Translations under genes and position numbers: made by a program
The notes under the pieces: model-generated
Database searches by the model: none
Told to the model about the DNA's origin: nothing
The model's input: the letters and a program-made list of their open reading frames with translations, nothing else
In this document: piece after piece, positions 26,061-34,832 of the stretch
Numbering within the stretch: position 1 is the stretch's first letter
Layout: each line of letters begins with the position of its first letter
Assembly: GCF_009828775.2 (NCBI RefSeq)
Contig: NZ_WTSY02000021.1
Span: forward strand, 1 to 37,374
Direction: 5' to 3'
DNA from: Erysipelothrix aquatica
GTDB lineage: Bacteria; Bacillota_I; Bacilli_A; Erysipelotrichales; Erysipelotrichaceae
DNA length: 37,374 bases

Positions 26061-27290
26061 CTACACATCCTTTCTGAAGACAATAACGGCATTATGTCCA
26101 CCAAATCCTAAGGAATTCGACATCACTGCATTAACTTCCATCTTGCGAGCGACATTAGGGACATAGTCTAAAGGACAGTCTTCGTCAGGTGTTTCATAAT
26201 TTATAGTTGGTGGGACAATGCTTTGCTCCATCGCTTTAATTGACAAAACGGCTTCAATGCCACCAGTTCCTCCTAAAGCATGGCCATGCATAGATTTTGT
26301 TGACGAGATTGCAACCTTTGATGCTTGATCTCCAAAAACTTCCATGATTGCTTGAGATTCAAATTTATCATTTAATGGTGTACTGGTTCCGTGCGCATTA
26401 ATATATGAAATATCTTTCGGATCCATGTTTGCATCACTTAAGGCTTGACGCATCGCATCGACAGCTCCTTCTCCATTTGGAGCGGTGATATGAAAGGCAT
26501 CACAAGTTGAACCATAGCCAACCATCTCGCCATAAATCTTTGCACCACGAGCCATTGCATGATCATATGATTCTAAGACAAGGACTCCTGATCCTTCACC
26601 TAAAACAAAACCGTTACGGTTTTTATCAAACGGACGTGACGCACGTGACGGATCCTCTTCAGTACTTAATGCGGTTAAGGCATTAAATCCTGCAAGTGTA
26701 TATGGTGATACACCAGCTTCTGTTCCCCCCGCTAGCATAATGTCAGCATCGCCATACTGAATCATGCGAAATGCGTCACCAATTGCATGTGTTGCGGCAG
26801 CACAGGCTGTTGTAACACATGAAACATGACCTTTTGTATTTAGTGAAATCGCGACATTACCAGCTGCCATGTTGGGAATAATCATTGGAATAAACATCGG
26901 AGGAATTTTACCATATCCACCTTCAAAAGCACGATTTAAGTCATTTGCAAAGGTCTGCATACCACCCATGCCGGTTCCCATAATCACCCCGGTTCGCTTC
27001 GGATCGTGATTTTTATCATTGAGCCCAGCATCGCGATATGCTTCGTTTGCAGCATAGACCGCAAACTGACTGAAAAGATCTTGGCGACGTGCATCCCGTT
27101 TGCTCAAATACTTTAACCCATCAAAATTTTTAACCGGAGCTCCAATTTTTACTTTTAAATCTGTTGTGTCGAAATGTGTAATGCGTTCAATACCACTGAT
27201 ACCATCAATCGCGTTTTGAAACGCCGTTTCAACATCATTACCTAAAGGACTCACAATTCCGAGTCCTGTAATCACTACACGTTTTTTCAT
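26061..27290 (-). CDS. fabF: 3-oxoacyl-ACP synthase II (FabF)
   Basis: This 409-residue elongating condensing enzyme has the full Cys-His-His triad: Cys163 (TTACAAATHA), His300 (NAHGTSTPLND) and His337 (SMHGHALGGTGG). Position 335, usually Thr in KSMTGH, is His. AGAGG precedes ATG 27290. The frame continues upstream to 27320, but that part overlaps fabG and has no ribosome binding site. Confidence 0.97.
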   Translation of the reverse strand: MKKRVVITGLGIVSPLGNDVETAFQNAIDGISGIERITHFDTTDLKVKIGAPVKNFDGLKYLSKRDARRQDLFSQFAVYAANEAYRDAGLNDKNHDPKRTGVIMGTGMGGMQTFANDLNRAFEGGYGKIPPMFIPMIIPNMAAGNVAISLNTKGHVSCVTTACAAATHAIGDAFRMIQYGDADIMLAGGTEAGVSPYTLAGFNALTALSTEEDPSRASRPFDKNRNGFVLGEGSGVLVLESYDHAMARGAKIYGEMVGYGSTCDAFHITAPNGEGAVDAMRQALSDANMDPKDISYINAHGTSTPLNDKFESQAIMEVFGDQASKVAISSTKSMHGHALGGTGGIEAVLSIKAMEQSIVPPTINYETPDEDCPLDYVPNVARKMEVNAVMSNSLGFGGHNAVIVFRKDV

Positions 27291-27298
27291 AGTTACCT

Positions 27299-28024
27299 CT
27301 AAATCACCATGCCACCACACACATTTAGTGTTTGACCAGTTATATATTTTGCTTGATCACTCACTAAGAAACTTACGGCGTGTGCAATGTCTTCGGGTTC
27401 CCCAAATTGTTTTAGTGCAATTGCATCCAAGATTGGTTTTCGGATGGCATCGTCAAGTGACGCTGTCATCTCAGTTTCAATAAACCCTGGAGCAACACAA
27501 TTAACGCGAATACCGCGCGTTGCGAATTCTTTAGCTATGCTTTTAGAAAAGCCAATAAGTCCGGCTTTACTTGCTGCATAATTTGCTTGTCCAATATTAC
27601 CAACGACACCAATTACTGACGTAATATTGACGATTGCACCACTTTTCTGGCGCATCATTGGCTTAGTAATTGCCTTAACCATATTGAAAGGTCCTACCAA
27701 ATTAACATCCACAACATCGGTAAAATCAGTGGCTTGCATGCGCATCATTAAGTTATCTTTAACGATACCAGCATTATTGACAAGAACATCAATACGACCT
27801 TGTTCGGTCTGCACTGTTTTAATAAAAGCATCACATGCTTCAAGGTTACGTGCATCTACTTGATGAAGTTTAAATGTCGGTGTTTCAAGACGAGCAACAT
27901 AGTCCGGTTCATAATCTCGAACATATGTTCCATATACACGATAGCCGTCACTTTCTAACTGACGGGCGATCGCCAAACCAATCCCTTTTGTTGCACCTGT
28001 TACGATTGCTATTTTATTGGTCAT
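27299..28024 (-). CDS. fabG: 3-oxoacyl-ACP reductase FabG
   Basis: This 241-residue short-chain dehydrogenase reduces 3-oxoacyl-ACP with NADPH. The cofactor loop is TGATKGIG (residues 9-16). The catalytic residues are Ser136, Tyr149 and Lys153 (NYAASKAGLIG), with NNAG at 83-86. GGGAGG lies 8 bases ahead of ATG 28024. It overlaps the end of fabD by 11 bases. Confidence 0.96.
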   Translation of the reverse strand: MTNKIAIVTGATKGIGLAIARQLESDGYRVYGTYVRDYEPDYVARLETPTFKLHQVDARNLEACDAFIKTVQTEQGRIDVLVNNAGIVKDNLMMRMQATDFTDVVDVNLVGPFNMVKAITKPMMRQKSGAIVNITSVIGVVGNIGQANYAASKAGLIGFSKSIAKEFATRGIRVNCVAPGFIETEMTASLDDAIRKPILDAIALKQFGEPEDIAHAVSFLVSDQAKYITGQTLNVCGGMVI

Positions 28025-28913
28025 CAATAAGCCCTCCCAATGTTTCAGCAGAATAGACGTTATACGTTTTTACGGTATCGCCACATATCTCTTTTACAAA
28101 TTTAGAAATTGAACCTTTAGGTCCAATCTCAATGATCGTATCCACACCCATATCTACCATTTTTTTGATTGATGCCGCAAGTTCCGTTGGTTCGGAAATG
28201 TGACGTGCTAATGTATCCACAAAATTATCGGATTGGACTTGTGCATGAATATTATTGATGAATGAAATCCTAGGTGTTCCGAAAGGTATTGATTCAAGTA
28301 CACCGCGTAATAATGTGCTTGCGGGCTTAAGCAATGCCATATGAGATACCGTTGATACTTTTAAAGGTATTACCATTCGAACACCAGCTTCTTTGAGCGC
28401 TGGAATAACAGCTTCGAGTGCATCTATATTCCCACCGATTACAATTTGTGACGGTGTATTAACATTACAAATTGCGACGTCATGACCTTGAAGTACCGCT
28501 TCTACCGTTTGACGATCAGTCTTGAGACATGCTGCCATGCCACTTGTGTACGGAGGGAGGGCATTGTGCATAATTTCTGCTCGTTTTTGGATGAGTGTGA
28601 GTCCTGTTTCAAAGTCGATGATTCCTGCTTCAGTAATGGCATTGTATTCTCCTAATGACAAACCACAAACGACATTTGCTGTAATGTTGTTTGTTTCTAG
28701 TAATTGGGCAATAACCGTATGCAGTACATAGAGTGCAGGTTGGGTAAATCGTGTCTCACTAAGTTGTGATTCATCTAATTTTAAAACATCATATCCTAGT
28801 ATTTGTGATGCTTGAGCGTATGTACGTGCCGCACTGGGGTATAACGCTACAAGATCTTCGCCCATGGATACAAACTGCTGGCCCTGGCCAGCAAAAATAT
28901 AACCAACTCTCAT
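28014..28913 (-). CDS. fabD: Malonyl-CoA:ACP transacylase
   Basis: This 299-residue enzyme loads malonyl groups on ACP. The nucleophile Ser86 is in GLSLGEY and the catalytic His191 in TVSHMALL. The N-terminal IFAGQGQQ is the family signature. Its ATG overlaps the acpP stop (TAATG). Confidence 0.95.
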   Translation of the reverse strand: MRVGYIFAGQGQQFVSMGEDLVALYPSAARTYAQASQILGYDVLKLDESQLSETRFTQPALYVLHTVIAQLLETNNITANVVCGLSLGEYNAITEAGIIDFETGLTLIQKRAEIMHNALPPYTSGMAACLKTDRQTVEAVLQGHDVAICNVNTPSQIVIGGNIDALEAVIPALKEAGVRMVIPLKVSTVSHMALLKPASTLLRGVLESIPFGTPRISFINNIHAQVQSDNFVDTLARHISEPTELAASIKKMVDMGVDTIIEIGPKGSISKFVKEICGDTVKTYNVYSAETLGGLIDDQ

Positions 28914-29137
28914 TACTGTTTCGATTCGATATATGCGACAATATCATTTACTGTTTTTAATGTCAGAATATCTTCAGTTGGGACTTCTACACCATATTCG
29001 CCTTCAAGTTCCATGACAATTTCCATCACAGCAATTGAATCTGCTCCTAAATCATCTAAGATTGATGCATCTTCTGCAATTGTTGCTACCTCAACATCTA
29101 AAATTTCTGCTACTATTTCTTTAATTTTTTCGTTCAT
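28913..29137 (-). CDS. acpP: Acyl carrier protein
   Basis: This 74-residue acidic four-helix protein carries growing acyl chains on phosphopantetheine attached to Ser34 in the motif ADSI (DSL in most species). AAAGGAG lies ahead of the ATG. It is the first gene behind a strong promoter with an operator, and fabD follows with a one-base overlap. Confidence 0.96.
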   Translation of the reverse strand: MNEKIKEIVAEILDVEVATIAEDASILDDLGADSIAVMEIVMELEGEYGVEVPTEDILTLKTVNDIVAYIESKQ

Positions 29138-29158
29138 AATTTTGCTCCTTTAATTTAC

Positions 29159-29199
29159 TTTGATATTCAAACTATATAGATTTATCGTCTATCTGTCAA
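29159..29199 (-). promoter_or_regulatory. acpP operon promoter with FabT-like operator at the start site
   Basis: On the minus strand TTGACA (29194-29199) and TATAGT (29171-29176) are 17 bases apart, close to consensus. The perfect inverted repeat TTTGATATTCAAA (29159-29171) follows the -10 box and covers the expected transcription start. The same palindrome occurs between accB and fabV. It resembles the boxes bound by the MarR-family regulator FabT. Confidence 0.85.
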
Positions 29200-29204
29200 C
29201 TGAA

Positions 29205-30170
29205 TTAGATGTCCAAAAGCGCGGTCCCATAGGTCAGACCACCGCCAAACGCTATCATAATTATCTTCATTCCGGGTTGAATTCGGCCGTCTTTAACTGC
29301 TTCATCCAGTAATATAGGCACACTTCCCGCAGACGTATTACCAATCCCTTTAACATTGCTCAAGAATTTATGTGTTGGTACCTTGAGCGCACGTGCTGCA
29401 CTGTCAAGAATCCGTTGATTGGCTTGGTGTGATACCACATAATCAATGTCGTCCATACTCAAATTATGCTTTTTAAGTATGGCATTAATTTCAATTTCCA
29501 TCGTTTTCACCGCAAATTTAAAGACATCCGAACCTTTCATTTTGAAATGTTCATGGGCAATTAGATTGCGAGGCAACAACGGATTGGGATGATCGGTTAA
29601 ATTGGGTGCAGTAATACTTCCTAAAACATCTGTTTCGCCGCCAATGACGCAATCAATCGTTCCTGAAGATGCCGCTTCCATCACAATCGCACCAGCACCA
29701 TCACCAAATAAAATTGCAGTCGATCGGTCCGCAAAGTCTAGATAACGCGAGTTAAAATCCGCACCAATCACAAGGACTCGCTTGTATACTTCGGCCTTGA
29801 TAAATGCATGCGCGTTTTGAAAGGCATAGAGGAATCCCGAACATGCTGCATTGATATCGAATGAAGGAATGGATCGTTTAATCCCAAGATTTGAGCGAAC
29901 TTGGTTCGCAACCGTTGGAATGAATGTATCCGGAGTATAGGTTGCCACAATAATGCAATCTATGGTCTCAACATCCAAAGATGCGACAGCTTCAAAAGCT
30001 GCTTCTGTTGCCATATAGGTTGTACTCTTATCACTAAAACGGCGGGCTTCAATTCCCGTTCTTTTTTGAATCCATTCATCGTTGGTATCCATAATTTTAC
30101 TTAAGTCAGTATTGGTCACTTTAAAATCAGGAACATGCCTTCCTGTTGCAATAATTTTACTTGTTACCAT
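29205..30170 (-). CDS. fabH: 3-oxoacyl-ACP synthase III (FabH)
   Basis: This 321-residue enzyme starts chain synthesis by condensing acyl-CoA with malonyl-ACP. The triad is Cys110 (NAACSGFLYA), His248 (VVSHQANQRI) and Asn278 (GIGNTSAGS). GAGG precedes the ATG. The start overlaps accA by 14 bases, so it belongs to the acc operon and not to the acpP operon. Confidence 0.97.
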   Translation of the reverse strand: MVTSKIIATGRHVPDFKVTNTDLSKIMDTNDEWIQKRTGIEARRFSDKSTTYMATEAAFEAVASLDVETIDCIIVATYTPDTFIPTVANQVRSNLGIKRSIPSFDINAACSGFLYAFQNAHAFIKAEVYKRVLVIGADFNSRYLDFADRSTAILFGDGAGAIVMEAASSGTIDCVIGGETDVLGSITAPNLTDHPNPLLPRNLIAHEHFKMKGSDVFKFAVKTMEIEINAILKKHNLSMDDIDYVVSHQANQRILDSAARALKVPTHKFLSNVKGIGNTSAGSVPILLDEAVKDGRIQPGMKIIMIAFGGGLTYGTALLDI

Positions 30171-30948
30171 GTTCTACCTCACCCATATTTCTAAATCGTT
30201 CATAACGGTGCTTTACAAGACTTGATCCACGCTTCTTCTTATACTTTGAAAGTGATTGATAAAGTTTATCACCGATTTGTTGCGCCAATTCTTGGTTATC
30301 GTCATGTTCTACAATGATATCGTCAATAATTCCCAGGGTTAGGAGGGCATCACTCGTGATTTTCATATCATCAACAATTTCCTTTGCCTTTGATGCATCT
30401 TTATATAAGATCGAGGCGAAGCCTTCTGGCGAGAGTATGCTATAAATTGAGTTTTCAAGCATCCATACTTCATTCGCAACAGCAAGTGCTAATGCACCTC
30501 CACTCCCTGCCTCACCAATAATAACCGCAATAATAGGTACTTCAAAGGTCATCATTTGCATCAAATTTTGAGCAATTGCTTCCCCTTGTCCGCGTTCTTC
30601 TGCACCGATACCTGGATACGCTCCTGGTGTATCAATAAATGTTATAATTGGTCGTTTAAATTTTTCGGCTTGTTTCATAAGACGAAGTGCTTTACGATAC
30701 CCTTCAGGATGCACCATTCCAAAATTCGCTTTCAGGTTTTCCTCGGTATCGCGTCCTTTAACGACACCAATCACAGTGACTGGCATATCTTGGAGCATGC
30801 CAATACCGCCTTTAATGGCTGAGTCATCACCAAAGTAGCGGTCACCATGAAGTTCCGTAAAATCTGTAAGGATGGTATCGAAAATTGTTTGTGTGTTAAT
30901 TCTATTCTTTGAACGCGCACGTTCAACCTTTTCCCATGCAGTCGTCAT
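30157..30948 (-). CDS. accA: Acetyl-CoA carboxylase carboxyltransferase alpha subunit
   Basis: This 263-residue carboxyltransferase subunit is somewhat shorter than the 310-325 residues of many homologues. The missing part is the N-terminal extension. Core motifs are FIDTPGAYPGIGAEERGQGE and IGEAGSGGALALAVANEVWM. It starts one base after accD, so the two subunits are made in equal amounts. Confidence 0.96.
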   Translation of the reverse strand: MTTAWEKVERARSKNRINTQTIFDTILTDFTELHGDRYFGDDSAIKGGIGMLQDMPVTVIGVVKGRDTEENLKANFGMVHPEGYRKALRLMKQAEKFKRPIITFIDTPGAYPGIGAEERGQGEAIAQNLMQMMTFEVPIIAVIIGEAGSGGALALAVANEVWMLENSIYSILSPEGFASILYKDASKAKEIVDDMKITSDALLTLGIIDDIIVEHDDNQELAQQIGDKLYQSLSKYKKKRGSSLVKHRYERFRNMGEVEHGNK

Positions 30949-30949
30949 G

Positions 30950-31798
30950 TCACTTACCGTGAATGCTTAGTATTTTTACGAGTTCTTGTTTCATATCATG
31001 ACGTGATACGATTGCATCCACAAATCCTTTCTCTAATAAAAACTCAGATTTTTGAAATCCTTCTGGTAATGGTTGTTTCAATGTTTGTTCAATCACCCTC
31101 GGTCCAGCAAAGCCAATAAGTGCTTTAGGTTCCGCAAGAATGATATCTGCGAGCATGGCGAAACTAGCAGTAACACCACCAGTAGTTGGGTCTGTTAAGA
31201 CATTAATAAATAAGCCACCATTATCTTGAAAACGGCCCACAGCTCCACTTGTTTTTGCCATTTGCATCAGACTTAGCATCCCTTCTTGCATCCGTGCACC
31301 ACCAGAAGCACTAAATACGATGACAGGTTTCTTTTGTTGCATACCTCGTTCAAACGCACGTGTTACTTTTTCTCCAACAACAGTTCCCATTGACCCCATC
31401 AGAAAGTTTGAATCCATAATGACTGCAATAACTTCATGATTGCCAAGGCTTGCTTCTCCACAGACAACTGCATCATAGACTCCTTGTTTTGAATTCAAGT
31501 CATCCAACTTAGAAGCGTATCCTGGAAAATTCAAAGGATCTTTTGATTTAACCCGATGGTTGAATACACGGAAACTATCAAAAGTCATTTGCACCCGTGA
31601 CGCCGCATGCATACGATAATGATGGTCGCACACAGGACATACCCAACGATTATTCTGAATGACTTCGAGTAACTGCGTTTTTTCACATTTGGGACATTTG
31701 TCATACATGCCATCCGGAACTTCGATTGACGCAGATAAATATTCAGGATTTTTTATTGCATCTACTTTTGATTTTTTATCTTTTAAATTTTTAAACAT
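30950..31798 (-). CDS. accD: Acetyl-CoA carboxylase carboxyltransferase beta subunit
   Basis: This 282-residue subunit has an N-terminal zinc ribbon (CPKC near residue 35 and CPVC near 54) followed by the crotonase-fold carboxyltransferase domain with FSASGGARMQEG and GPRVIEQT. It overlaps accC by 8 bases. Confidence 0.97.
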   Translation of the reverse strand: MFKNLKDKKSKVDAIKNPEYLSASIEVPDGMYDKCPKCEKTQLLEVIQNNRWVCPVCDHHYRMHAASRVQMTFDSFRVFNHRVKSKDPLNFPGYASKLDDLNSKQGVYDAVVCGEASLGNHEVIAVIMDSNFLMGSMGTVVGEKVTRAFERGMQQKKPVIVFSASGGARMQEGMLSLMQMAKTSGAVGRFQDNGGLFINVLTDPTTGGVTASFAMLADIILAEPKALIGFAGPRVIEQTLKQPLPEGFQKSEFLLEKGFVDAIVSRHDMKQELVKILSIHGK

Positions 31799-33152
31799 GT
31801 TTATCTCCCTTCAATAGTGTCTGAACTAGTGTCGTATCATACACATTGTCTTGGAATTTTTGATTCAGAAGAATTTCGAGTTGGAAGTCCACATTCGTTT
31901 TAATACCATCCAAGTCAATTTCCTCTAAACAACGAATGGCTTTCTCCATCGCTTCATCTCGATTACTTCCGTGTACAATTACTTTCGCAATCATCGAATC
32001 GTAGAATGGAAGAATTTTATACCCTTGGTACACAAACGAGTCAATACGAACACCATTTCCACCCGGAAAATGAAGCCCATTCAACGTTCCTGCCATGGGT
32101 CTGAAGCCTTGGTCAGGATCTTCTGCATTGACACGAATTTCAATAGCATGACCATTTATCTTTAAGTCTGATTGCTTAAATGAGAGCGGTTTTCCTTCAG
32201 CAATTCGAATTTGTTCTTTTACAATATCCACGCCCGTAATTAATTCGGTAACTGGATGTTCCACTTGAATGCGGGTATTCATCTCTATAAAATAAAAATT
32301 TTCGTCTTTATCCATGATAAATTCCAACGTTCCGGCGGAGACGTACTGAACTTGTTTCGCAGCTTTTGTAGCGACATCATACAGTTTTTTTCGAGTCTTA
32401 GACGATAGGTTTTGTACTGGTGCTTCTTCAATCATTTTTTGGTTGTTGCGTTGAACCGAGCATTCACGTTCAAAAAGATGCACACTATTCCCATGCTTAT
32501 CTCCTAATATTTGAATCTCAATATGTCGGGGACCTTCAACAAATTTTTCGATATAGACGTCTGCATTGTTGAATGCATTAAAAGCTTCTTGACGTGCTTG
32601 GTTAAAAGCATCTTCCAATAAAGAGGCATCATAACAAACACGCATCCCTTTACCACCGCCACCAGCCGTCGCCTTGATTAGTACAGGATAACCAATCTCT
32701 TTTGCAACCTGATAAGCCTGCGCTAAATCATGAATCAGCCCTTTTGATCCGGGCACAATTGGTACTCCAGCAGCAATCATCGTTTCTCTGGCAGTTTGTT
32801 TATCGCCCATTTTATCAATTAAGTCTGCACTTGGTCCGATAAAGGTAATTCCAACGCGTTCACATGCACGGACAAAATCTGCATTTTCACTCAAAAAACC
32901 AAATCCAGGATGTATCGCCTGGACTTGAGTATTCACAGCAGCTTGTAGAATTGCGTTGTGATTTAAATATGAATTTTCAAGGCGATGATCGCCAATACAG
33001 ATTGCCTCATCGGCTAACTTTACATGTAACGAATCACGGTCAACCGTGGCATAAACTGCCACAGTCTTGATGTTCAATTCGCGGCATGCACGAATAATCC
33101 GAACAGCAATTTCTCCACGATTTGCGATTAAGACTTTTTGAATCATTGTCAT
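31791..33152 (-). CDS. accC: Acetyl-CoA carboxylase biotin carboxylase subunit
   Basis: This 453-residue ATP-grasp enzyme carboxylates biotin on AccB. Visible motifs are the N-terminal IANRGEIAVRIIRAC, the glycine-rich ATP lid KATAGGGGKGMR and the active-site FIEMNTRIQVEHPVTE. The ATG overlaps the accB stop (ATGA). There is no separate ribosome binding site, so translation is probably coupled to accB. Confidence 0.97.
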   Translation of the reverse strand: MTMIQKVLIANRGEIAVRIIRACRELNIKTVAVYATVDRDSLHVKLADEAICIGDHRLENSYLNHNAILQAAVNTQVQAIHPGFGFLSENADFVRACERVGITFIGPSADLIDKMGDKQTARETMIAAGVPIVPGSKGLIHDLAQAYQVAKEIGYPVLIKATAGGGGKGMRVCYDASLLEDAFNQARQEAFNAFNNADVYIEKFVEGPRHIEIQILGDKHGNSVHLFERECSVQRNNQKMIEEAPVQNLSSKTRKKLYDVATKAAKQVQYVSAGTLEFIMDKDENFYFIEMNTRIQVEHPVTELITGVDIVKEQIRIAEGKPLSFKQSDLKINGHAIEIRVNAEDPDQGFRPMAGTLNGLHFPGGNGVRIDSFVYQGYKILPFYDSMIAKVIVHGSNRDEAMEKAIRCLEEIDLDGIKTNVDFQLEILLNQKFQDNVYDTTLVQTLLKGDKHV

Positions 33153-33565
33153 TCAATTACAAATAACGGTTGATCAAAGTCTACCGTAGCACCTTCTGAT
33201 ACATAGATTTTTTTTACGACACCTGCTTGTGTCGCTTTGATTTCATTCATCACTTTCATCGCTTCAATAATGCAAAGGATATCGCCGACTTTGACAGTTT
33301 GTCCAACTTTTACAAATTCAGGCGCATCTGGTGATGGTTTACTGTAGTAAACACCGACTAACGGAGATGTCATCGCGTTGGTTGCAGGTGCAGGTTCTGG
33401 ATTAACTGGTGTAATCACTGCCGGGGCAACCGCTTGCGATGGTATAAATGTATTTGTTACTGGTTTTTGTAATGCTATTTCAAAATCTTGATTTTTATAG
33501 GTTAAGGACTCAAGTCCTGATGTTTCTAAAATGTCTATTAATTGCTTGATATCATCAATGTTCAT
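33149..33565 (-). CDS. accB: Biotin carboxyl carrier protein of acetyl-CoA carboxylase
   Basis: This 138-residue protein has an N-terminal helical part, a Pro/Ala-rich linker (about residues 41-66) and a C-terminal biotinyl domain with the biotin lysine Lys104 in EAMKVMNEI. GGAGG lies ahead of the ATG. It is the first gene of accBCDA-fabH. Confidence 0.96.
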   Translation of the reverse strand: MNIDDIKQLIDILETSGLESLTYKNQDFEIALQKPVTNTFIPSQAVAPAVITPVNPEPAPATNAMTSPLVGVYYSKPSPDAPEFVKVGQTVKVGDILCIIEAMKVMNEIKATQAGVVKKIYVSEGATVDFDQPLFVIE

Positions 33566-33583
33566 AATTTACCTCCAAACAAA

Positions 33584-33632
33584 TAGTTTGATATTCAAAC
33601 TAAATGATAATATAATGATTTTTGTAAGTCAA
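33584..33632. promoter_or_regulatory. Divergent accB/fabV promoters sharing one FabT-like operator
   Basis: The perfect 19-base palindrome TAGTTTGATATTCAAACTA (33584-33602, 8-bp arms) lies between divergent genes. For accB (minus) TTGACT (33627-33632) and TATCAT (33604-33609) are 17 apart, and the palindrome covers the start site. For fabV (plus) TTGATA (33588-33593) and TATAAT (33611-33616) are 17 apart, and the -35 box lies inside the palindrome. One repressor could thus close both promoters. Confidence 0.88.
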
Positions 33633-33650
33633 CAAAGGAGAATCGTGTTT

Positions 33651-34808
33651 ATGATGACAATCAAACCGTTAATTCGCGATAATATCGCACTCAATGCCCA
33701 CCCAGAAGGGTGTTTCCAAAACATTAAAAATCAAATTAAAGAAGTTCAAAATCTTCCAAATATCACAGAAAAATCACTCAACGTCTTGATAATCGGCGGG
33801 AGTTCGGGCTATGGATTAGCAACTCGTATTGCGTTAACATTCAATGCTCATGCCTATACTTATAACGTCAGTTTTGAGCGTGGTCCTAAAGGGCGTAGCA
33901 CTGGAAGTGCTGGTTACTACAACAACACTGCTTTCGCGACATTGGCACAGGAACATGGCTATGCGTCAGATGATTTGAATGCTGATGCGTTTAGCCATGA
34001 AACGAAGCAAAAAGTTATTGCTGATTTTGTAGAAGCTGGTCGCAAAATTGATTTAGTCGTCTATTCGGTTGCTAGTGGTATTCGCATCCATCCCGATACC
34101 CAAGAGAAATTTGTATCAACATTGAAACCCATTGGTACACCTTTTGAAGGTTATTCAATCGATATTGCGAAAGAGACACTGTTCCAAGAATCATTACAAC
34201 CGGCAACACCTGAAGAAATCGAGAATACACGAGTTGTTATGGGCGGCGATGACTACGAACTTTGGGTTGATGCACTTCTAGAAGCCAATCTTCTAAACGA
34301 CCACGCTAAAGTTGTAACCTATACATATGTTGGTTCAGAAGTCACGTATCCTATTTACAAGGATGGCACAATCGGGAATGCCAAACGGGACTTAGAACGC
34401 GCTAATGCCGCAATTAATAAGAAGCTTCAACCGATCCATGGTGAAGCTATTATTTCAGCATCGAAAACTGTTGTAACCAAAGCGTCAGTATTTATCCCAA
34501 CTGTTGCCTTGTATGCAAGCGCATTGTTTAAAGTCATGAAAATGAAGCAATCACATGAGTCAATCACGATGCATAAATACCGTTTATACAAAGATATGAT
34601 TTATGGAAATCAAGCCATCGTTGATGCGGATGGACTCTATCGTTTAGACGCGTATGAGCTCGACACCGCAACCCAACGAGATGTACAGGCCATTTTGAAT
34701 GACGTCACAGCAGAAAACTTTAAATCCGTCACAGATTTCGAACAATTTAAGCATGACTTTTTAGCACTTAATGGCTTCGACCTTTCTGATGTTGACTACC
34801 AAAAATAA
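33651..34808 (+). CDS. fabV: Enoyl-ACP reductase FabV / trans-2-enoyl-CoA reductase family
   Basis: This 385-residue NADH-dependent reductase is of the FabV/TER family. The cofactor loop is GGSSGYGLATRIA near residue 56. The active site is Y-x8-K in PIYKDGTIGNAK. The typical RGPKGRSTGSAGYYNN is near residue 85. The start at 33651 follows GGAG by ten bases. The open frame from 33531 runs through the promoter. Sharing an operator with acc, and the lack of fabI, fabK or fabL in the locus, points to enoyl-ACP reduction in fatty acid synthesis. A crotonyl-CoA role cannot be excluded from sequence alone. Confidence 0.92.
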   Translation: MMTIKPLIRDNIALNAHPEGCFQNIKNQIKEVQNLPNITEKSLNVLIIGGSSGYGLATRIALTFNAHAYTYNVSFERGPKGRSTGSAGYYNNTAFATLAQEHGYASDDLNADAFSHETKQKVIADFVEAGRKIDLVVYSVASGIRIHPDTQEKFVSTLKPIGTPFEGYSIDIAKETLFQESLQPATPEEIENTRVVMGGDDYELWVDALLEANLLNDHAKVVTYTYVGSEVTYPIYKDGTIGNAKRDLERANAAINKKLQPIHGEAIISASKTVVTKASVFIPTVALYASALFKVMKMKQSHESITMHKYRLYKDMIYGNQAIVDADGLYRLDAYELDTATQRDVQAILNDVTAENFKSVTDFEQFKHDFLALNGFDLSDVDYQK

Positions 34809-34810
34809 AA

Positions 34811-34832
34811 GGCTCCTTGCGGAGCCCTTTTT
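34811..34832. terminator. Terminator between fabV and mscS
   Basis: A GC-rich 6-bp stem GGCTCC/GGAGCC with a four-base loop is followed by CTTTTT on the + strand. On the minus strand it is followed by TTTTATTTTT, so it works both ways. Confidence 0.92.

Noticed and set aside
33531-33650. N-terminal extension of FabV
   Set aside because: It overlaps the start of accB and both divergent promoters, and shows no FabV similarity. GGAG precedes ATG 33651.
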